NCBI GenBank assembly: GCA_020401865.1
Contig: JADCAS010000021.1
Span: 1-52,360 of the forward strand
Reading direction: 5' to 3'
DNA length: 52,360 nucleotides
Source of the DNA: Phenylobacterium sp.
Lineage (GTDB): Bacteria; Pseudomonadota; Alphaproteobacteria; Caulobacterales; Caulobacteraceae
Below the pieces are notes generated by a model, which had not been told where the DNA came from, searched no databases, and saw only the letters and a list, made by a program, of their open reading frames with translations. This document shows, piece by piece, positions 26,835 to 35,772 of the stretch. Each line of letters begins with the position of its first letter. Position 1 is the stretch's first letter. The position numbers and the translations under genes were made by a program.

Positions 26835-27662
26835 CTACTCGGGCGGCGGGGGCGGAACCTTGCGGTACCAGACCAGCTGCTCGGAGGTGGCCAGGAGCTT
26901 GCCGTCGCGCCTCCAGTAACTGGAGCGTTCGTCCGAGGCGCCGCCACCGCCCACCCGGCCCTCATACTCCACCAGGATGAAGTCGTTGCCGACCTCGGCC
27001 ACCTCTTCGTCGTTGGCGTGCAGATAGACCGTCAGGGACAGGGTGGTGGTCGAGACGCCCATGCCGAAGGCGTACATGGCCCGGGGCGGGGAATTGTCGG
27101 TGATCATGCCCAGGAGGGCCTTGTCCATCGGCTCCCGACGCGAGCGCACCCAGGCCAGGGACCGCGACCCCGCCGAGGGCTTGGGCGGGAACCCGTCGAG
27201 GCTGCGGCGCTCCAGGACGGTGGAGCCGAAGTGCTGGCGGGCGTGGGGAATCTCGGGCGCCGGCAGGCTGTCCGGATCCGGCGCCTGCGGCATGGTGGCA
27301 AAGGCGAAGGGCGGGGTATCCGGCCGCTTCGCCGTGGTGACGATGGCGTGGACCCCGACCTCCTCCGAGCCGGGCGGGCGGAGCTCCACCTCCCAGACCC
27401 CCACCGAGCCCCCCTGGCGGATCCGGCGCGTGCGCACATCCAGGTCGCCCGCCGGCAAGGCGGCGGCATAGGTCAGGGTCAGGGACAGGACCTCGCCCAC
27501 CCGCTCGGGTTCGGCCTGGATGATGCGGGTGGCGAGGCCGATGGCGTAACCGCCCCAGAGCCCGCCGGAGGGGTTGCGCCACTCCTCGCCGGCGGGCACG
27601 CGCCAGCGCCCCGGTCCGAGGCGCTCGAGGATCATCTGGTGGGTCGGAGCGTCTGTCGTCAT
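26835..27662 (-). CDS. Acyl-CoA thioesterase family protein (double hotdog)
   Basis: The protein is 275 residues. The N-terminal hotdog half has WRNPSGGLWGGYAIGLATRIIQAE, then VLSLTLTYAAALPAGDLDVRTRRIRQGGSVGVWEVEL, characteristic of TesB/4HBT_3-like thioesterases. The C-terminal half includes LSLTVYLHANDEEVAEVGNDFILVEYEGRV. It likely hydrolyses acyl-CoA. It is divergent from the APH-like kinase gene with about 90 bases between, so a shared promoter region is probable. Confidence 0.84.
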   Translation of the reverse strand: MTTDAPTHQMILERLGPGRWRVPAGEEWRNPSGGLWGGYAIGLATRIIQAEPERVGEVLSLTLTYAAALPAGDLDVRTRRIRQGGSVGVWEVELRPPGSEEVGVHAIVTTAKRPDTPPFAFATMPQAPDPDSLPAPEIPHARQHFGSTVLERRSLDGFPPKPSAGSRSLAWVRSRREPMDKALLGMITDNSPPRAMYAFGMGVSTTTLSLTVYLHANDEEVAEVGNDFILVEYEGRVGGGGASDERSSYWRRDGKLLATSEQLVWYRKVPPPPPE

Positions 27663-27753
27663 GGCCGGGACCCCTACACCGGGCCGGGCGGGAACTGGAA
27701 GGGCGGGCAGGCATGGTAGCCTGCTCCAACGCCAGGTTCGGAGCCCTTCGCGG

Positions 27754-28626
27754 ATGGACGCCCCCTTCATCGACGCCGAAGCCCGGGTCCGCAGCCTCGG
27801 CCCCGAGGGCCGGCTCCTGTCGGCGGAGCTCCTCGCGGGCGGCGTCTCCTCGCACATCCGGAAGCTGGTGTTCCAGACGGCCCGCGGGATCGAGGCGGTC
27901 GTCGAGCGGCGTCCCAAGGTCATGCCGGGCAAGCCCCCGCCCGCAGAGCGCGCCGCCCTGGAGGCCGCCCTGCTGGCCCGACTGCCCGAGCTTGGGATTC
28001 CCGCCCCGCGCCTGCGCCGCTTCGAAGCGCCGGACACGCTGGTCCTTGACTTCCTGGAGGGCGGGACGGACCCGCCTCCGGGAGCGCCCGGTAGCCTGAT
28101 CGGACCGGTGGCCCAGGCCCTCGCCGCCCTGCACTGGCTGGGGCCAGAGCATGGCCTGCCGCCCCTGCCGACCTTCACCGATCCCCTTGCGGACCTCCGG
28201 ACCTGGCGCCCGGATCTCTTTCCGGCGGACGCTGTCCCGGGACCCGCCTGCCCGCCCCTCGCCGGCCCGCCCCGCCTGCTGCACGGCGACTTCTGGATGG
28301 GCAACCTCCTCTGGCGCGACGGAGGACTGGCCGGGCTGCTGGACTGGGAAGACGCCTGCCTGGGCGATCCCATGGCCGAGCTGGCCGCGGCCCGCTGCGA
28401 CCTGCACAGCCGTTTCGGCGCCGACGCCGCCGAAGCCCTGGCCTGGGCCTACGCCGCCCTCGCGCCGGTAGACCGGGCGCGCCTGTCTTGGTGGGACTTC
28501 TACATGCCGACCGCCCAGCTCACCCACATGGACGGCTGGGGCCTGGCCCCCGACGACCTCGCCCGCGTGCGCGCGGCCATGACCGAGCGGCGGGACCAGG
28601 CGCTGGCGGCGCTGGGCAGGAGATGA
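27754..28626 (+). CDS. Aminoglycoside phosphotransferase (APH)/choline-kinase family protein
   Basis: This 290-residue kinase-fold protein has the catalytic loop LLHGDFWMGNLLW (Brenner motif H-G-D-x4-N) and the metal-binding DWEDACLGDPMAEL. The N-terminal lobe has SAELLAGGVSSHIRKLVF. Members phosphorylate small molecules, and many lie next to acyl-CoA genes, as here opposite a thioesterase. It is not evidence of antibiotic resistance. The ATG start is supported by the domain boundary; the longer in-frame extension is antisense to the thioesterase gene. Confidence 0.85.
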   Translation: MDAPFIDAEARVRSLGPEGRLLSAELLAGGVSSHIRKLVFQTARGIEAVVERRPKVMPGKPPPAERAALEAALLARLPELGIPAPRLRRFEAPDTLVLDFLEGGTDPPPGAPGSLIGPVAQALAALHWLGPEHGLPPLPTFTDPLADLRTWRPDLFPADAVPGPACPPLAGPPRLLHGDFWMGNLLWRDGGLAGLLDWEDACLGDPMAELAAARCDLHSRFGADAAEALAWAYAALAPVDRARLSWWDFYMPTAQLTHMDGWGLAPDDLARVRAAMTERRDQALAALGRR

Positions 28627-28774
28627 AGGGCGGGCGCTCGAGCTGCCGGCCTTGACGCCGACGGGGGACAGGTCGGCAACATTCTGTTCCTGGCCTGCAG
28701 AGGCCTCTATGCTGGTCGCCTGAGTTTTCCGCCCTTGGGAAGAGGCCAGAGCGCCCCGCCCGCCTTGCCTGGAG

Positions 28775-29935
28775 ATGATGATGACCTCAGCCGTCCTGAA
28801 GTTCCTGAAGACAGAGGCGGCGGGCGGCCTGCTGATCGCCTTCGCCGCCGCGGCCGCCATAATCGTCGCCAATTCCGCCTGGGCGCCCGGCTACAACGCC
28901 TGGCTCAAGACGCCCCTCGTCCTCGATCTGGGCTTCTGGCAGGTGGGCGGCGCCCTTAAGGACTGGGTCAAGGACGGCCTGATGGCCGTTTTCTTCTATG
29001 TCATCGGGCTCGAGCTCAAGCGAGAGCTCACCGTCGGGGAGCTGTCGAATCCCAGGACGGTGCTGTTGCCGGTCGCAGCCGCACTCGGCGGCGCCCTGCT
29101 GCCGGTCATCATCTACAGCGCCTATGCCGGCGGAATTGACCCCCGCGGCTGGCCAGTGCCGGTCGCCACCGACATCGCCTTCGCCCTCGCCGCCCTCGCC
29201 CTCCTGGCGCCGAAGGCCGATCCGCGCCTGAGACTTTTCCTCCTGACTCTGGCCGTGGTCGACGACCTCATGGCCATCGTCCTGATCGGGATCCTTTTCA
29301 CGTCGAAGCTGGTGTTGGCACCGCTCCTGGCGGCGCTGGCCCTGCTCGCTCTGGTCTCCGGCTGGGGACGGCTGCGGGCCGTGCCGATGTGGATTTATCC
29401 CGCTGTCGCGGTGATCACCTGGGGCCTGGCCAAGGAGTCCGGCGTGCACACGTCCGTCATGGCCGTCGCCGCGGCCTTCATCGTGCCGCCGCGCCCGGTC
29501 GGGACCGACGAAACCCTGCTGGGGAAGCTCGAGCACTACATCCATCCGCTCTCGGCATATGTCGTCCTGCCCATCTTCGCCTTCAGCGCCGCGGGAGTCT
29601 CCCTGGCCGGCCTGGAACCTGCGGCTGTCCTGGGCGGGATCTCGGCAGGCGTGGCCATCGCCCTTGCCATCGGCAAGCCAGTCGGCGTCACCCTCTTCAC
29701 CCTCGGCGCCGCGCGCCTGTCGCGGACGCCTCTTCCGTTCCCGATGCGCCAGCTGATAGGGGTCGGGTGCCTGTGCGGCATCGGCTTCACCATGAGCCTC
29801 TTCATCGGCGCCCTCGCCTTCGCCGGAGACGCCTCGGGCGAGGCCCAGGCGAGACTTGGAGTCTTGATGGGCTCGACTCTGTCCCTATTTCTGGGGCTGG
29901 CGGCGTTCAGGCTGTTTCCGCCTGCAAGACGTTAG
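28775..29935 (+). CDS. nhaA: Na+/H+ antiporter NhaA
   Basis: This 386-residue inner-membrane antiporter begins MMMTSAVLKFLKTEAAGGLLIAFAAAAAIIVANS, typical of NhaA. The critical aspartates are in VPVATDIAFALAALALLA and in AVVDDLMAIVLIGI (the Asp-Asp pair of helix 5). GIGFTMSLFIGALAF is the conserved C-terminal helix. It controls pH and sodium. The tandem ATG codons follow a GGAG. The Ca2+/Na+ exchanger gene starts 21 bases after its stop, so the two ion antiporters are probably one operon. Confidence 0.95.
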   Translation: MMMTSAVLKFLKTEAAGGLLIAFAAAAAIIVANSAWAPGYNAWLKTPLVLDLGFWQVGGALKDWVKDGLMAVFFYVIGLELKRELTVGELSNPRTVLLPVAAALGGALLPVIIYSAYAGGIDPRGWPVPVATDIAFALAALALLAPKADPRLRLFLLTLAVVDDLMAIVLIGILFTSKLVLAPLLAALALLALVSGWGRLRAVPMWIYPAVAVITWGLAKESGVHTSVMAVAAAFIVPPRPVGTDETLLGKLEHYIHPLSAYVVLPIFAFSAAGVSLAGLEPAAVLGGISAGVAIALAIGKPVGVTLFTLGAARLSRTPLPFPMRQLIGVGCLCGIGFTMSLFIGALAFAGDASGEAQARLGVLMGSTLSLFLGLAAFRLFPPARR

Positions 29936-29956
29936 GTCACCGCAAGAGGCTCCCCT

Positions 29957-30910
29957 TTGGAAATCGCCATTCAGATCGTCGCCGGACTGGCCCTGCTTGC
30001 GCTTGGCGGCGAGGGCGTCATTCGCGGTGCGGTGGGCATCGCCCGGCGCCTTGGCCTTTCGGAGCTCCTGATCGGGCTCACGCTCGTGGGATTCGGCACG
30101 TCGTCGCCCGAACTGATCACCAGCATTGATGCGGCCCTGGTGGGCTCACCCGGCATCGCCCTGGGCAACGTGCTTGGCTCGAACATCGGCAACATCCTCC
30201 TCATCCTGGCGGTGGTGCTGCTGATCAAGCCGATCGCCGTCAATCCGGCGGCGGTCGGGCGCGACGGCGTGATCGCCCTGGTCGTCTCCATCGGCCTGGC
30301 CGCGCTCGCCCTGATCTTTGGCGAGCTCAACCGGATGATCGGACTCCTGCTTCTCGCCGGGCTGGCGATCTACGTCTTCGCGGTCTGGCGGATTGAGAGC
30401 CGGGGCGGGGTGGCGGCGGAAATGCATGTGGAGTCCTCGCACACCCACGACCCGGCGCCACAGGCCCTCTGGCTCTCGGCCCTGTTTGTGACGGCGGGCC
30501 TCGGCCTGCTGATGCTGGGCGCGAACTTCCTGGTCACCGGCGCCGTCGCGACGGCGCGGATCGCCGGCCTTTCCGAGACCGTGATCGGGCTGACGATCGT
30601 AGCCATCGGCACGTCTCTGCCAGAACTCGTCGCGACCCTCGCGGCGGCCCTGAAGGGCCGATCCGATGTCGCCTTCGGCAACATCGTCGGGTCGAACATC
30701 TACAACATCCTCGGTATCCTGGGCTTGACCGCCCTCATCCACCCCCTGCCGATCCCGAAGGATGTGGGCCTGCTGGACTGGGGCGCCCTCATTGGCTCCG
30801 CCGCCCTGCTGCTGGTCTTTGCGCTGACCGGACGACGGCTGACGCGACTGGAAGGCCTCGCCTTCCTCGCCGGCTACGTCACCTACATCTTCTTCCTCCT
30901 GACGACCTGA
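29957..30910 (+). CDS. Calcium/sodium antiporter (YrbG/CaxA-type CaCA family)
   Basis: The 317-residue membrane protein consists of two homologous halves, each with the CaCA alpha-repeat: VGFGTSSPELITSIDAALVGSPGIALGNVLGSNIGN and VAIGTSLPELVATLAAALKGRSDVAFGNIVGSNIYN. The G-T-S-x-P-E signatures and the Asn-containing GSNI motifs are intact. The start codon is TTG preceded by AAGAGG. It probably extrudes Ca2+ in exchange for Na+, which fits the Na+ circulation set by the adjacent nhaA. Confidence 0.92.
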   Translation: MEIAIQIVAGLALLALGGEGVIRGAVGIARRLGLSELLIGLTLVGFGTSSPELITSIDAALVGSPGIALGNVLGSNIGNILLILAVVLLIKPIAVNPAAVGRDGVIALVVSIGLAALALIFGELNRMIGLLLLAGLAIYVFAVWRIESRGGVAAEMHVESSHTHDPAPQALWLSALFVTAGLGLLMLGANFLVTGAVATARIAGLSETVIGLTIVAIGTSLPELVATLAAALKGRSDVAFGNIVGSNIYNILGILGLTALIHPLPIPKDVGLLDWGALIGSAALLLVFALTGRRLTRLEGLAFLAGYVTYIFFLLTT

Positions 30911-30969
30911 GGCGAAGGCGGCGCGTCTGTGGGGTCTCTCGCGCCTTCGAGCCGAATATGACCCTCAGC

Positions 30970-31467
30970 TCAGTGCTTGAAGATCACCAGTAAGCCGCGT
31001 TCACAGGCTTCATCGCTTCGCGACTTCCGGTCAAAAAGCATGTGATGATAGCCGTTTCGGATGGTGTCCTCATAGATTCTCAGGAGATTTGGAAACAGAC
31101 GTGTATTGGTGACGTCGTGGTATATAAGGATGCCATTGCGATCGAGCAGGTTCTCATACACATGGACGAACCAGTCTTGAGTCCTGAAGTGATCAGCGTC
31201 CGAAAAAATGAAATCGTACTTCTTGGTACAGGAGAAGACGAAACTCTCCTCTGTCGCCGTGATCATATTGATACCACTATACGTATCCTTCTGAATCTCG
31301 GCAGGCGGTGAGCCGTTGAAATCATACCAGCAATCGACCAAATCGAACTCGTGCGGCGCGGCGTTGTAGGCCAGTCCCCTCTGGATCGTGCGACAACTAC
31401 CGCCCGCACCGAATCCGAGCTCCAGGATTCTGCGGGGCTTGTGGGAGCTTACAAGGGCCTCCACCAA
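30970..31467 (-). CDS. Class I SAM methyltransferase, 5' end apparently decayed
   Basis: The protein of about 165 residues contains motif I RRILELGFGAGGSCR, a motif II-like FDLVDCWYDF and an acidic YDFIFSDADHF. This fits the methyltransferase/cephalosporin-hydroxylase type found in glycan or natural-product clusters. The open frame begins at TTG (31467) or GTG (31464), with no good ribosome site. In the same frame further upstream is CGGAG-ATTT-ATG (31539), followed by family-like sequence (IQISDYELLSK, then KNDDNHAQL) interrupted by TAA at 31528-31530 and 31492-31494. The real gene probably began there, so this copy may be a pseudogene. GC drops sharply here. Confidence 0.65.
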   Translation of the reverse strand: MVEALVSSHKPRRILELGFGAGGSCRTIQRGLAYNAAPHEFDLVDCWYDFNGSPPAEIQKDTYSGINMITATEESFVFSCTKKYDFIFSDADHFRTQDWFVHVYENLLDRNGILIYHDVTNTRLFPNLLRIYEDTIRNGYHHMLFDRKSRSDEACERGLLVIFKH

Positions 31468-31585
31468 TTGTGCGTGGTTGTCGTCATTCTTTTATTTTGA
31501 CAATAATTCGTAATCGGATATTTGAATTTAATCGCACATAAATCTCCGTAATTATATCGTAAGATCGAATTTTTCATTCCTAAAT

Positions 31586-32236
31586 TCAGGGCCTTATCAA
31601 GCCCCAGCCCATCGGATCATCAATTGAACCTTCTTCCAATTGCAGACTTGCCCAGCAATCATCTCCATTTAAAGCCTTTACTTTATACCCTATATCAGAA
31701 AGAATAATGAGTAAATGTGCAAAGTTCTTTCCGATATTGAATGTACCATCACTGTGCATAAACTCGAATACTATATGGTGAGGTTTGATTTTTTCAAACG
31801 GAAATCTCGAGATAATCTTCGCATCGAACCCCTCCGTATCAGTTAACAAAGTCTCGATTTGACTGATTTCAAATTGATCAATAAGTGAAGTTATAGAAAT
31901 TGCTGGTACCGTGATTTCTTCAATTACACTCTCAAAAGCCATATGTACGCTGCTGGCATGTAATGGATCTAGAGATCCTAGCTGGTCGCCATAGTTCGCG
32001 ACCCGCGAAGCATCGGGAGTTGGCGCATAAAATGAGACTTTGTCAGCTTCACTATCTACAACCGCCGCGTTGACTAGTGAAATAGCGGAATTTGTGCCAT
32101 GCATCTTCAGGAGCGAGTCGAAAAGCCAAGGAACGGGCTCTACAAGCAGGACCGGCCCCCGAGAAGAAGCCTTCTCCACAAGGTGCTTGCTCTTGGTACC
32201 GTTGTGAGCACCGATCAGTACCAAAGAATAATTCAT
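31586..32236 (-). CDS. FkbM-family methyltransferase
   Basis: This 216-residue SAM-dependent methyltransferase begins MNYSLVLIGAHNGTKS (motif I variant). It then shows VLLVEPVPWLFDSLL, the FkbM middle region NAAVVDSEADKVSFY, and the TDTEGFDAKII segment. FkbM enzymes O-methylate sugars or polyketides. The frame is open 35 codons further to a TTG at 32341, so a longer form is possible. The region is AT-rich compared with both sides and was probably acquired by transfer together with the downstream methyltransferase gene 46 bases away. Confidence 0.82.
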   Translation of the reverse strand: MNYSLVLIGAHNGTKSKHLVEKASSRGPVLLVEPVPWLFDSLLKMHGTNSAISLVNAAVVDSEADKVSFYAPTPDASRVANYGDQLGSLDPLHASSVHMAFESVIEEITVPAISITSLIDQFEISQIETLLTDTEGFDAKIISRFPFEKIKPHHIVFEFMHSDGTFNIGKNFAHLLIILSDIGYKVKALNGDDCWASLQLEEGSIDDPMGWGLIRP

Positions 32237-32426
32237 GCTAACATTCCGTATTGAATCGGCGTAATCTCTGCGCCGATGGCTGGCAAGTTTTAGACGACGA
32301 GCTCTTTTTGGGTGAGACAAAGAACTATTACGATTGGTCAATATCTTGAGCTATATGTGCAGGCACCGAAACGGACTCATTGCCGAGATGGGAGCCCTTC
32401 CGCACGAGTAGGGATCGAGGCGCGCT

Positions 32427-33845
32427 TTAACCCCGGATCTGTCCGTCCAGGTACTTGCGGATGCCGGGGCCGAAGGGCGGGCGCAGCATCTTCAGGGGGC
32501 CGATGTCCTTCTTCATCTGGCTGAAGACGGCCTTGCGGTGGCTGAACTCCCGGAAGCCGTCGACCCCGTGATAGCTGCCCATGCCGGAGGGACCGACGCC
32601 GCCGAAGGGCAGGTCCTCCTGGGCCACGTGCATGACCACGTCGTTCACGGTGACGCCCCCGGCCGTCGTCCGGCTGAGCACCTCTTCCCGCTCGGCCGCA
32701 TCGTCGCCGAAATAGTAGAGGCCCAGGGGCCGGTCGCGGCCGTTCACATAGTCCAGGGCCTCGTCGAGGGTCTGATAGCTCTTCACCGGCAGGACCGGGC
32801 CGAAGATTTCCTCCTGCATCACCTTCATGTCGTCGGTGGGCTCCAGGATCAGGGTCGGCGCGATCTTGCGGTGCGGCTGCTGGGAAAGGTCCTCGCCCTC
32901 GGGCTTCAATTCGATCACCCGGGCGCCCTTGGCCCGGGCGTCGTCGATATAGCCGGTGATCCGGTCATAGTGCCGCTGGGCGATGATGGCGGTGTAGTCG
33001 GGATTGTCCTTGATCGTCGGGAACATGGTGGAGACCGAGGCGCGGGCGGCGGCGACAAAGCCCTCCACCTGGTCCTGCGGCGCCAGGACATAGTCGGGCG
33101 CCAGGCAGATCTGGCCGGCGTTCAGCGTCTTGCCGTTCATCACCCGGGCCGCAGCCACCGAAAGGTCCGCAGACTTGCCGAGGATGACTGGGCTCTTGCC
33201 GCCCAGCTCCAGGGTCAGGGGGACGAGGTTCTCCGCCGCCGCCTTCATCACGTGGCGGGCGATGGAGGTCGCCCCGGTGAAGATCAGATGGTCGAAGGCC
33301 AGGCGCGAGAAGGCCTCGCCCACCTCCGGCCCGCCGGTGACCACGGCGATCTCCTCCTCGGAGAAGGCGCCGGCGAACATGGTCCGCATCAGCTCCGAGG
33401 TGGCCGGGGTGAACTCGGACGGCTTGATCATCGCCCGGTTGCCGGCGGCGAGGATGCCGGCCAGGGGGGCGAAGGTCAGGTTGATCGGGAAGTTCCAGGG
33501 GCTGATCACCCCCACCACGCCCTTGGGCTGGAAGCGCACCTCGGCCTTGGCGCCGAAGAGGCCCAGGATGGCCGGCGTCGGCTTGCGCTTCTCCGGGCGC
33601 ATCCACTTGGTGAGGTTGTCCCGGGCGTGCTGCAGGGGGCCGATGGAGCCGGCGATGTCGGTGAAGGCGGTGGCTTCCCGGGAACGGGAGCCGAAATCGG
33701 TGTTGAGCGCCTCCTCGATCTCCCGGCGGTTCTCCCGCAGGAGCCGGAGGCAGCGGTCGATGCGCTCGATCCGCAGGGCCGCGCTGGCCTCGCCGTCGCG
33801 CAGGTGGGCCGCCTTCTGACGCTCAAGGATGGCCTGCATGTCCAT
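32427..33845 (-). CDS. Coniferyl aldehyde dehydrogenase type aldehyde dehydrogenase
   Basis: This 472-residue NAD(P)-dependent ALDH carries the conserved VISPWNFPINLTFAPLAGILAAGN, the catalytic glutamate in LTLELGGKSPVI and the catalytic cysteine in LNAGQICLAPDYVL. The short length and the FGSRSREATAFTDIAGS and HARDNLTKWM segments are like CalB/coniferyl aldehyde dehydrogenases, which lack about 20 residues of longer ALDHs. The true substrate may be another aldehyde. It is intact, and GC returns to the genome norm here. Confidence 0.9.
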   Translation of the reverse strand: MDMQAILERQKAAHLRDGEASAALRIERIDRCLRLLRENRREIEEALNTDFGSRSREATAFTDIAGSIGPLQHARDNLTKWMRPEKRKPTPAILGLFGAKAEVRFQPKGVVGVISPWNFPINLTFAPLAGILAAGNRAMIKPSEFTPATSELMRTMFAGAFSEEEIAVVTGGPEVGEAFSRLAFDHLIFTGATSIARHVMKAAAENLVPLTLELGGKSPVILGKSADLSVAAARVMNGKTLNAGQICLAPDYVLAPQDQVEGFVAAARASVSTMFPTIKDNPDYTAIIAQRHYDRITGYIDDARAKGARVIELKPEGEDLSQQPHRKIAPTLILEPTDDMKVMQEEIFGPVLPVKSYQTLDEALDYVNGRDRPLGLYYFGDDAAEREEVLSRTTAGGVTVNDVVMHVAQEDLPFGGVGPSGMGSYHGVDGFREFSHRKAVFSQMKKDIGPLKMLRPPFGPGIRKYLDGQIRG

Positions 33846-33939
33846 GGGGATCCCTCCGGTCTGACTGGCGTGAAGAGGCGCGGAGATTGCGCTCCCGTCA
33901 AGATAGGGCGGCGGGGGCGCGGCGCCATGGCCGTCCGGC

Positions 33940-34281
33940 TCAGGGCCTACCCGCCGCCACCAGGGGCGTGAAGGCGCCGAGGATCAGGCGGGAGGCGTCG
34001 AAGGGCGGCGCCCCGGCGCTGTCCATCCGGGGGTCCTGGTGCATCCGTTCCTCGGCGGCCTCCAGGAAGGCCTTGTCGGGCCAGACCTGCCAGGCGAAGA
34101 CGATCTTCCCCCCCGGGCGGGCGGCGACCGCTTTGCGGAAGTCGGTGTGCTTGCCGTCGGGGACGAAATCCTCCCAGCTCTCGACGACCTCGAGGCAGCC
34201 ATACTCGCGGAAGAAGGCCGCGCTGGCCTCGGCCCACTGCCGGTAGTCGTCCAGCCGGTCCTCGGGAACCGGGATCACCAT
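33940..34281 (-). CDS. DUF1428 (YbaA-like) family protein
   Basis: The 113 residues start MVIPVPEDRLDDYRQWAEASAAFFREYGCLEVVESW, matching the DUF1428 core. The family normally begins about six residues earlier (M-x-Y-x-D-G-x-VIPVP). Here the codons upstream read ICG before the ATG, so the first strand may be slightly shortened or a non-standard start used. Function is unknown; the fold is a dimeric ferredoxin-like barrel. It lies about 95 bases before the aldehyde dehydrogenase on the same strand. Confidence 0.82.
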   Translation of the reverse strand: MVIPVPEDRLDDYRQWAEASAAFFREYGCLEVVESWEDFVPDGKHTDFRKAVAARPGGKIVFAWQVWPDKAFLEAAEERMHQDPRMDSAGAPPFDASRLILGAFTPLVAAGRP

Positions 34282-34656
34282 GCCGCAGATGTGCCTCTCG
34301 CCCTGCCTCCGGTGTTGCGGCCCTCATCCTATGGGAGGAGGGGATAGACGCCTAGACGCGCCCGTCGGGCGGCCGCGAACCGCGACGATGGATGACGCCA
34401 TCGCGTGGCGCAGGCGACCCGTGCAGCAAGGCTCCGAACTCGCCGGGCGCCTGCAACACTGCCTTCTGATCGTTGAGCTCCAATCGTCTCTGACTCTCTT
34501 CGGCATACAGGGCGAGCTGGCCTGGTGGGTTGGCTTGACCCTCGCCGTCTTCGGTCAGAACTGACAGTCGGGAATATTCACCAGTCGCGCACAATCGAGT
34601 CGAAGTTGTTAGCTGTGTGAGGCGTGATACCATCCCTAGAAATCGGGGGAGTCGGG
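34282..34656. other. Gene-free region of mixed base composition
   Basis: I found no credible gene in these 375 bases. Small open frames exist on both strands but show no family pattern, ribosome site or coupling. Base composition falls steadily towards the right, merging with the lower-GC hypothetical gene that follows. A GGGGGA site at 34646-34651 belongs to that gene. Confidence 0.5.
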
Positions 34657-35430
34657 ATGATAATCGAGAGAAGGAGCATTTGGTACACTATCGCGGCCAT
34701 CGGCGTTTGCGCCGTGTCTTTCGTAGGCGCCAAACAACTCGCTTCTGACGGCATCGCCACCGCTCGGCGCGCGCTGACGCCTCAGGCGAACGTGGAGGCC
34801 GGCCTGGAACGCGCTATCTCCAATCAGGCAGGGTTCACCGCGCTTGCCCAGAATTTTCCGACCGAATGGGCGACCATGCGTCAGGAAATGGCCGCAGATA
34901 TAAAATCACAAATGCCGATTGAAGGGGTCAGCGCGCGGGCTTACGCGCGAAGTCGCGTTTTCATGTCGAGACAAGCAGAGGCAACTGCATCTGCACCCAC
35001 ACCTGCTCTTATTCAGATGTTAGCCTCTGAATTTGATTTCATTTCTGAGCTGCAGCGTGAGAACGTTGAATACTGCGCTGATTTCGGAATACGGGGATTG
35101 AAACCAGGTTCAAAGCTCAGCCTTGTTATGATGCAGAAGCTTGATTTCATATTTCGAGACCGCGTGATCGCCACCCGTCAGGGTCTAGACCATCCCCAGC
35201 GACGCAACCCCAGTGAGGATGAGGATTGGGCGCTTGTCGCAACCAATATGCGGGCAAACGGGGTCCCTGATTCAACGCTTGAAGCTCTAAAGAACCCCGC
35301 GTCAGCAAGTCCTGACATCCTATGCGAAGGATCAGTTCAGTTCTATCGCGCATTGTATGAGTTGCCCCCTGAGCAAGGGGCAAAGCTCTTTGGGGAAATC
35401 ACTCGGGATGCTGCGAAGACAGCCGGTTAG
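34657..35430 (+). CDS. Hypothetical membrane-anchored protein
   Basis: This 257-residue protein begins MIIERRSIWYTIAAIGVCAVSFVGAKQLAS, a single N-terminal membrane segment or uncleaved signal. A hydrophilic, largely helical domain follows with no motif I recognise. A GGGGGA site precedes the ATG. GC is clearly lower (about mid-50% by eye) than flanking genes, and the tRNA-Arg gene lies 190 bases downstream, so it may belong to acquired DNA. Function unknown. Confidence 0.68.
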   Translation: MIIERRSIWYTIAAIGVCAVSFVGAKQLASDGIATARRALTPQANVEAGLERAISNQAGFTALAQNFPTEWATMRQEMAADIKSQMPIEGVSARAYARSRVFMSRQAEATASAPTPALIQMLASEFDFISELQRENVEYCADFGIRGLKPGSKLSLVMMQKLDFIFRDRVIATRQGLDHPQRRNPSEDEDWALVATNMRANGVPDSTLEALKNPASASPDILCEGSVQFYRALYELPPEQGAKLFGEITRDAAKTAG

Positions 35431-35622
35431 TTCTCTTTTTCCGGCGTGGAATCCTGTGGCTCTGATACCGTTTTGTGGCGCGCCAGCTTCAATCCTCATG
35501 CCAACGCCCCGCCCGATAGGACCCTAACCACATCCGAATTCGGGTGGCGCGCCCAAGATTTGGGTTCGACAAGGAATCAATTGTAGTTGCCGGACTCTAA
35601 ATGCCTAACCCATTGATTTCAC

Positions 35623-35699
35623 TGGCGCACCCGACACGATTCGAACGTGTGACCTTTGCCTTCGGAGGGCAACGCTCTATCCAGCTGAGCTACGGGTGC
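35623..35699 (-). tRNA. tRNA-Arg (anticodon CCG)
   Basis: On the minus strand the 77 bases fold as a full cloverleaf. The acceptor stem is GCACCCG pairing with CGGGTGC; the D arm GCTC...GAGC; the anticodon stem TTGCC/GGCAA with loop CTCCGAA (anticodon CCG, reading CGG arginine codons); the T arm ACACG-TTCGAAT-CGTGT; discriminator G and an encoded CCA end. CGG is a common codon in this high-GC genome. Confidence 0.97.
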
Positions 35700-35772
35700 G
35701 TCTTCAGCGGAGGGGCCTTCTAGCCGAAAGGCGGGCGGATGGCGAGGGGGGGAATGCAGGCCGCCGGGCCGG

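Noticed and set aside
27754..28626. Aminoglycoside resistance gene
   Set aside because: The APH fold is present but it belongs to the broad kinase family next to an acyl-CoA thioesterase; nothing points to aminoglycosides.
34352..34633. Minus-strand frame of 93 codons in the gap before the anchored hypothetical gene
   Set aside because: No start signal or recognisable domain, and it spans the composition change; not enough support.
35530..35622. Possible attachment-site repeat of the tRNA-Arg 3' end
   Set aside because: The GGTGGCGCGCCCAAG-TTTGGGTTCGAC stretch shares only short scattered words with the tRNA and is not a true repeat.
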